From: Gamsiella multidivaricata
Taxonomy: Eukaryota; Mortierellomycota; Mortierellomycetes; Mortierellales; Mortierellaceae
NCBI RefSeq assembly: GCF_025024155.1
Contig: NW_026251710.1
Span: 744,001-808,000, forward strand
Length of the DNA stretch: 64,000 nt
Reading direction: 5' to 3'
Shown here: piece after piece, positions 59,213-64,000 of the stretch
How positions within the stretch are numbered: position 1 is the first letter of the stretch
Layout of the letters: the number at the start of each line of letters is the position of its first letter
Notes under the pieces: generated by a model
What the model was told of the DNA's origin: nothing
What the model saw: the letters and a program-made list of their open reading frames with translations, nothing else
Database searches by the model: none
Program-made: the position numbers and the translations under genes

Positions 59213-59579
59213 TAATTGAACTTAGTACAAGGGGAACCGTTCATTCGGATAATTTGCCTGAGCAGGCAATGGCCCGAAGCTATCATCCGTTGGATGATGG
59301 CTGAATGCCTCTAAGTCAGAATCCGTGCTAGAAGGCGACGATTACCGCCTTTTCCGATTTTTAGTTGAATACGAATAGACCCTCGGGTCCTGAATCATAC
59401 TATGTGGGGTCGTCTTGTGGAGCGGAAAGGCTTCATGAGGCGCCTGCTAATGTTAATTTCAAATATTGGAAGAGATAAATCCATTGCAGACGACTTTAAT
59501 TGAACGGGGTATTGTAAGCAGTAGAGTAGCCTTGTTGCTACGATCTGTTGAGATTAAGCCCATTGTTCTATAGATTTGT
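59213..59579 (+). pseudogene. 3' fragment of large-subunit (28S) rRNA gene, with mutated sarcin-ricin loop
   Basis: The sequence follows the 3' end of nuclear 28S rRNA: TAATTGAACTTAGTAC, GTTCATTCGGATAATT, CCTCTAAGTCAGAATCC, then GGGGTATTGTAAGCAGTAGA and TTGTTGCTACGATCTG before the end region TAAGCCCATTGTTCT. In the sarcin-ricin loop, where functional rRNA is invariant (TACGAGAGGA), this copy reads TACAAGGGGA at 59226-59235. The fragment is about 370 bp, starts abruptly inside the gene and lacks an adjacent 5' part. It is therefore a dislocated, nonfunctional piece of rDNA. Sequence beyond 59580 could be spacer but cannot be confirmed. Confidence 0.85.
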
Positions 59580-59760
59580 TCGAAAGAACAACATCTCTCT
59601 ATTTCCTTGAAAGTGAGAGAGAGGATTGGGAGGAAACGGTTTTATCCACTGAGATTGAGGCAACCGTCTCCCTGCTTCTTGACTGAGGGGGAAGCTCAGG
59701 GAATTTGGTGTAACATCGGTCAGAGGAGTGTCGACCACTGCAATGGGAGCAGGTAGAGGG

Positions 59761-60212
59761 TGGTCGCGATTGCTGGAGCTGTGGCGGCGGCGGCGGATCG
59801 AAGGCCTTGGAAGACTGGAGAGTTGCGGGGTTGATATGATTGAGGCAGACGAATTTTTTGGACGGGTCATGTCTTCGAAACGCTCGATAAAATCGTCGAA
59901 AGGAATCTCGTCCTCTACCGCAAACTGAGGCTAGACAACCTCGTCAAGGTCAACTTCAGAGAAAGTAAGAGGAGAAACGGGGCAAGGGGAAAGGACTTGA
60001 TGACTGTGCAGGATGGTTGTCAGATAAATGGAGTAGTGAATAAAACGCGCACAGACAAACAGCGCACAGACACAAGTGAACAAAAAAAGATACGGAAAAA
60101 GATGATCGCTGTCGGACCATGAGCGCGAAGAGAAAGATGGAAAGGAGGACAGGATCTATGAGAACAAAGTCCAGGCAAGGAAGCCAGGGTTTGAGGAATA
60201 AGAGATGCTGCG
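59761..60212. repeat. 0.45-kb direct repeat, first copy
   Basis: 452 bp match 62128-62580 with a handful of differences (e.g. one in the GGCGGCGGC tract near the start, single-base indels near the end). It carries a coding-like minus-strand frame with FDDFIERFEDMTRPKNSSAS, but no recognisable protein. Confidence 0.9.
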
Positions 60213-60782
60213 GGCGCGCCGAATGGAACGGAGAAGGACCAAGCAGCATCGACGGAAGGCACACCGAATGGCCATAGGAGCTAAACGAACCAGGTGCCCA
60301 GGTTTTCCACCATGTTGTATTTGGCAGGGATTGAGGGGCGTCGCACATCCAAATAAACCCTCATCGTGAGGAAATTGAGCGTGGGATACAATAAAATAGA
60401 GGGAATCGACCGAAAAGGTAACAAGGATCCAGAGGCCACTGTGAAATCATAGAGAGTGAGAAACGAAGTGAGTTGTGGAGTACTTTATATCAGAGACAAG
60501 TGCTAGAAAACTGAGGAGCAATGGTCAGACACGGCCTTCTATCTATCTATGGACGAAAGATCCACAGTAGATGTGGTCTATCGGGACGACAAAGAGCATC
60601 GACACAAAGAACACAGAGTTCACAACGAAACTGTAGACACGGAGTGGTCTTTGGTGGCTGGTCTTTGTCGTTGCCACTACTCCCAGAAATAGACACATGT
60701 TGAGTGTGGCACTCTTTTAGAGTGTGGTCGCTAGACAGGGATCACCTAACTGTTAGACACCAACTCCATCAATCGAACCACA
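60213..60782. other. Intergenic between repeat copy 1 and the isochorismatase-like gene
   Basis: Contains the upstream flank of the isochorismatase-like gene, A/G-rich on the plus strand. I saw no feature beyond it. Confidence 0.45.
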
Positions 60783-61670
60783 ATGTCGCGTCATTCCGTC
60801 ACCGGCGACATCATAGCGCCAGTCCCGCCGATGAGCACCACGGCGCTGCTCCTCATCGACAACCAACTTGGTTTCCGCGACGTGACCGCCTGGGGAACTG
60901 GCGCCTCCAACCCGGACTTCGAGAAGAACGTCACGGCGCTCATCGCAGCTTTCCGCGATGCCTGCGCAGAGAAGCCGGAGGGCCAGAGACCACTGATCAT
61001 CCATGTGCAGTATCGTCCCGTCTGGACTGATCACCCGCTGCATGTCAGCAAAGTTGGCCCGTTCGGAGCAAGCGGAGAACAGGTGCGCGCCATTGACTTC
61101 CTCGAATTCGCCGCGCCGAGGGTAATGCGTCCGGAAGGGCCAAAGTTCGTCTATACTCTTGACGAGACACCGCCTCCTGTGCTGGCGGAGCCCAAGAAGG
61201 ACGCCGCTTCACTGCCGCCCCCGGACGAAATCATCATGACCTCGCATGGGCACAGCGTCTTCATCAACACGCCGCTTGAGTCGATCCTCAAAAAGCGTGG
61301 CATCAAGACTCTACTCATTGCGGGCATGGCAACGGACCTCGCCGTCAGCACAGCCGTTCGGACAGCCCAGAATCTCGCTTTGACGGGGAAATGGGGCGGA
61401 CGCGGCAACATGGCCGACGCAGCAGCCTCGGCGCGGTGGACTGACGGAACGAGCGTGTTTGTCGAGGCGCAGGAGGATGCACCGGAGGATGAGCGGGGAG
61501 AGGACGGGCTTGCGGTCGAGATGGCGCGCATCATTCTCATCGGGGATGCCACAAGGGCGTTTGGGAAGGCTGGGGTCGCTGCACAGACGGTTCACAGTGT
61601 GCATGTCGAGAGTCTGAGGGACTTTGCTGAAGTGAGGAGCACGGCTGAGGTTATCGGCGCCTTTCATTGA
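60783..61670 (+). CDS. Isochorismatase-like hydrolase, intronless, with atypical active-site residues
   Basis: Single exon, 295 aa, ATG in good context (CACAATGTC). Isochorismatase/nicotinamidase fold: LLLIDNQLGF supplies the conserved first catalytic Asp, the strand LIIHVQYRP follows, then SHGHSVFINTPLESILKKRG and TLLIAGMATDLAVSTAVRTA. In most family members the lysine precedes the SAF-type block and the nucleophilic Cys follows TD; here these positions read Thr and Ala. The catalytic triad is incomplete, so activity is uncertain; true isochorismatases also lack the Cys. The gene is G+C-rich, intronless and lies between the two 0.45-kb repeats, unlike its neighbours. Horizontal origin or retroposition is possible but not shown. 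Confidence 0.88.
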   Translation: MSRHSVTGDIIAPVPPMSTTALLLIDNQLGFRDVTAWGTGASNPDFEKNVTALIAAFRDACAEKPEGQRPLIIHVQYRPVWTDHPLHVSKVGPFGASGEQVRAIDFLEFAAPRVMRPEGPKFVYTLDETPPPVLAEPKKDAASLPPPDEIIMTSHGHSVFINTPLESILKKRGIKTLLIAGMATDLAVSTAVRTAQNLALTGKWGGRGNMADAAASARWTDGTSVFVEAQEDAPEDERGEDGLAVEMARIILIGDATRAFGKAGVAAQTVHSVHVESLRDFAEVRSTAEVIGAFH

Positions 61671-61997
61671 TGGCGTATCATTAAGTGCAAAATACATACT
61701 ATCCCCAAGCCCTTTGAACACACGATACCGACACTGTAGAACATTATGGAGTGCACGGCGCCGAGCCTTATAGAGTGATCGTACGGCATAGATCTTTCAT
61801 TTCCTCATATGTTTTGTCTCCTTTTCATTTTGCCTGCGTTGATCAAGGAATATGTTCTCTATATATTTATAAGTAGTCCCCTTAACTCTTCCCATTTCAA
61901 CGACACTCCTCCTGGACACAGAAGCCCCATCTCCTGTATTTCTGCGAAGTTCCTCGCCACGACCGCTACGTCCAAATCTGGCATTTAGCACACGCGC
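61671..61997. other. Intergenic, no gene recognised
   Basis: Short stretch between the isochorismatase-like gene and the retropepsin-like scrap. No feature. Confidence 0.4.
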
Positions 61998-62127
61998 ATC
62001 CCTGTGTCTACGTGCAATGACCGCATTATCCAGATGCTCGGCACTGTGGTTTTCTCTTTCAACAATACCCCGATCCGGTTCTATATCTTGGATGGACTAG
62101 CGGCCAAGCTCCTTTTCGGTTGGGATA
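61998..62127 (+). mobile_element. Retropepsin-like fragment, possible LTR-retrotransposon remnant
   Basis: A frame of about 40 codons reads IQMLGTVVFSFNNTPIRFYI then LDGLAAKLLFGWDMV, like the flap-to-C-terminal part of Ty3/Gypsy-type aspartic protease, which ends in a G-D-(M/F/W) motif. It stops exactly at the boundary of repeat copy 2, with no reverse transcriptase nearby. Short and weakly supported. Confidence 0.4.
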
Positions 62128-62580
62128 TGGTCGCGATTGCTGGAGCTGTGGCGGTGGCGGCGGATCGAAGGCCTTGGAAGACTGGAGAGTTGCGGGGTTG
62201 ATATGATTGAGGCAGACGAATTTTTTGGACGGGTCATGTCTTCGAAACGCTCGATAAAATCGTCGAAAGGAATCTCGTCCTCTACCGCAAACTGAGGCTA
62301 GACAACCTCGTCAAGGTCAACTTCAGAGAAAGTAAGAGGAGAAACGGGGCAAGGGGAAAGGACTTGATGACTGTGCAGGATGGTTGTCAGATAAATGGAG
62401 TAGTGAATAAAACGCGCACAGACAAACAGCGCACAGACACAAGTGAACAAAAAAAGATACGGAAAAAGATGATCGCTGTCGGACCATGAGCGCGAAGAGA
62501 AAGATGGAAAGGAGGACAGGATCTATGAGAACAAAGTCCAGGGCAAGGGAGCCAGGGTTTGAGGAACAAGAGATGCTGCG
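62128..62580. repeat. 0.45-kb direct repeat, second copy
   Basis: Near-identical to 59761-60212, same orientation. The 5' junction here lies against the retropepsin-like fragment and the 3' side leads to unrelated sequence. The two copies bracket 1.9 kb containing the isochorismatase-like gene. Confidence 0.9.
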
Positions 62581-62714
62581 ACGACTCCTGGCACAATGGC
62601 AGCGGGAAATCCTGTCATGATTGATGCTGTTGTTGAAAGAATGGTGGAGGCATAAACATTAGAAGCACTGTACACAATCTGGTGGTAGGCACTGAGGTAT
62701 CGAGAAGAAAAGGT

Positions 62715-62750
<36 letters not shown>

Positions 62751-63697
62751 CTGAAAGATGGATCGCTTGAAAGGCAACGTAGTGAGGGTGTGTATAATAT
62801 AGACAGGAGAACGACAAGACGAACGCCTACTTATACGTTTCTTCGAGGGGAGGGGGGGGGGAAGCGACCAGCTTCAGGTATCGGTGTTGGAGCCCCAATC
62901 TGGCATCCCTATGGAGACGCCAATCAGAACCAACATGACACTCTATTGCAATGAGGCGCCATTGAGCCCATCTATTCTCTGGTGCCTTCGTTCCCTATGA
63001 ATAGAGACCATTGGTACGGCAGACGGTACTGGCACCATGACGACGCGTTGGAAGAACAAGATGCAGCATGCGTAGCATTGCTGGACTATGCAAGTCCGTC
63101 AGAGTAGCTATACAATAGCAGCCGGGTTGTAGAATAAATGCAAATGTTTCGAGCGTCTGGGGGGACCTAGAATCAACGGGGACCTAAGCCATAGAGACCT
63201 AAGTATCAAGGGAATCTTGGTCAAGAGAATCTAGGGTAAGAGGATGGTTTATTCGATGATGATTGATGCTGCTATCTAGTTCTACGTGTAGATAGGGTTT
63301 ATATATTGGCTGGGTCGATGCCAGTTGTAGAAATTGGGCGAAGCACCGATGACATCATAATGTACTGAATCGAGCATAAACCATTTGCAATAAGATACGT
63401 TTGCTGCATGGCAACCTGGCCTGTAGAATAGTAAGCGATTTTGAATCAAAAAAAAAAAAAAAAAACGATTGCTCTCAAAGAGCCAGGGGTTGTAGAAGAA
63501 GGTCTGCAACCGGGTTGTAAAATAAAATATTCCATTTTGAAATTTGTGCAAAAGCAAAACTGAGCGGTCCATTTATTTTCGTGAAATGCTGTATATGCAA
63601 CACCATTTGAACATCCTTCATGGGGTTGCACACACCTTTCGTGAACGTTGGAGTGTCAATGGCGATTAAAGGCTTACGCATGGCACTATGGAGTAGA
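62581..63697. other. Intergenic, no gene recognised
   Basis: Short frames only, with an A-run at 63448-63465 and repeated phrases (TGATTGATGCTG at about 62610 and 63262). Nothing supportable. Confidence 0.45.
62718..62748. repeat. (GA)n dinucleotide repeat
   Basis: About 30 bp of AG repeats downstream of the second repeat copy. Confidence 0.85.
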
Positions 63698-64000
63698 TTA
63701 TCCTGACCCACCGATCATCATGTAAGCGCTACCAAGCAGAGCTATGAAAGCACCGATGCTGGGGAGCTCAATGTGGCCGGGTTCGTCAGTCACCTGGGCG
63801 AGGGATTCATCAGGGACGTTCATCATGGACTGGACCTGGTCAGTAGCGGGGGAATTGAGGAGGGTGACACGGACAGCAGCAGCGCCGAGAGTGGAGTCAA
63901 CAGGGATGAGCACGTTGCCATATGTTGCCCCACCCATCTGGAGTAATATGTCGAGACTGGGGTATCCATAGGCATTGGTGACAGTGTTGGAATTCTGGTT
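63698..64000 (-). CDS. C-terminal part of an unidentified protein, cut by the window edge
   Basis: The frame is open from the edge (codon 64000-63998) to a TAA at 63698. It reads NQNSNTVTNAYGYPSLDILL, then GNVLIPVDSTLGAAAVRV, with a final hydrophobic stretch GAFIALLGSAYMMIGGSG. The composition looks like real protein. The start and family cannot be judged from this part. A hydrophobic C-terminus could be a membrane or GPI-type tail. Confidence 0.55.
   Translation of the reverse strand, partial: NQNSNTVTNAYGYPSLDILLQMGGATYGNVLIPVDSTLGAAAVRVTLLNSPATDQVQSMMNVPDESLAQVTDEPGHIELPSIGAFIALLGSAYMMIGGSG

Overview
This window is a fungal nuclear chromosome segment, most like Mortierellomycota (Mortierella/Linnemannia type). 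Genes carry short GT-AG introns, some rich in T/A tracts. The gene set is typical of an early-diverging fungus: Dbp5, an ABCC transporter, cytosolic uS13 (RPS18) and eL19 (RPL19), Rab GDI, two OPT oligopeptide transporters, Mrd1, a Rogdi/Rav2 homologue, an MBOAT lysophospholipid acyltransferase, sphingolipid C9-methyltransferase and GDP-L-fucose synthase. The last is consistent with the fucose-containing walls of this group. Clade placement is inferred from protein content only.

Layout. 1-8 kb: N-terminus of an unknown minus-strand gene, DBP5 (+), then a full-length ABCC transporter (-) whose eight exons join in frame to 1546 codons. 8-14 kb: gene-poor and repeat-rich, with a decayed F-box gene, two short poly(A)-tailed retroposon fragments with their own target-site duplications, two tandem copies of a roughly 0.8-kb tRNA-headed SINE-like element sharing one target site, and tRNA-Ser(GCT). 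14-23 kb: housekeeping genes (RPS18 and RPL19 divergent, mitochondrial uS19 and GDP-fucose synthase divergent, Rab GDI). 25-33 kb: two tandem OPT paralogues, the second with an in-frame TAA in exon 1, then a GPI-anchored Kre9/KNH-like protein. 35-43 kb: MRD1, orphan gene remnants, a GPI-anchored cupredoxin-like protein and a secreted subtilase. 43-59 kb: tRNA-Leu(CAA), sphingolipid C9-methyltransferase, a secreted protein with an unfamiliar 40-residue repeat, the MBOAT enzyme, a single-pass Ser/Thr- and Gln-rich membrane protein, Rogdi/Rav2 and a PRXL2-like thioredoxin-fold protein. 59-64 kb: a mosaic with a 28S rRNA 3' fragment whose sarcin-ricin loop is mutated, a 0.45-kb direct repeat flanking an intronless isochorismatase-like gene, a retropepsin-like scrap, and a partial gene at the edge.

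Functional themes. Membrane lipid and wall biology is prominent (C9-methyltransferase, MBOAT acyltransferase, GDP-fucose synthase, GPI/secreted proteins), along with secreted proteolysis plus oligopeptide uptake (subtilase and OPTs) and ribosome biogenesis (RPS18, RPL19, Mrd1). The strongest candidate for something new is the SINE-like family and its relation to tRNA genes. Two independent retroposon insertions end about 112-115 bp upstream of the two tRNA genes in the window. All exon models below were built by eye from splice signals, reading phase and conserved protein sequence, and none has transcript support.
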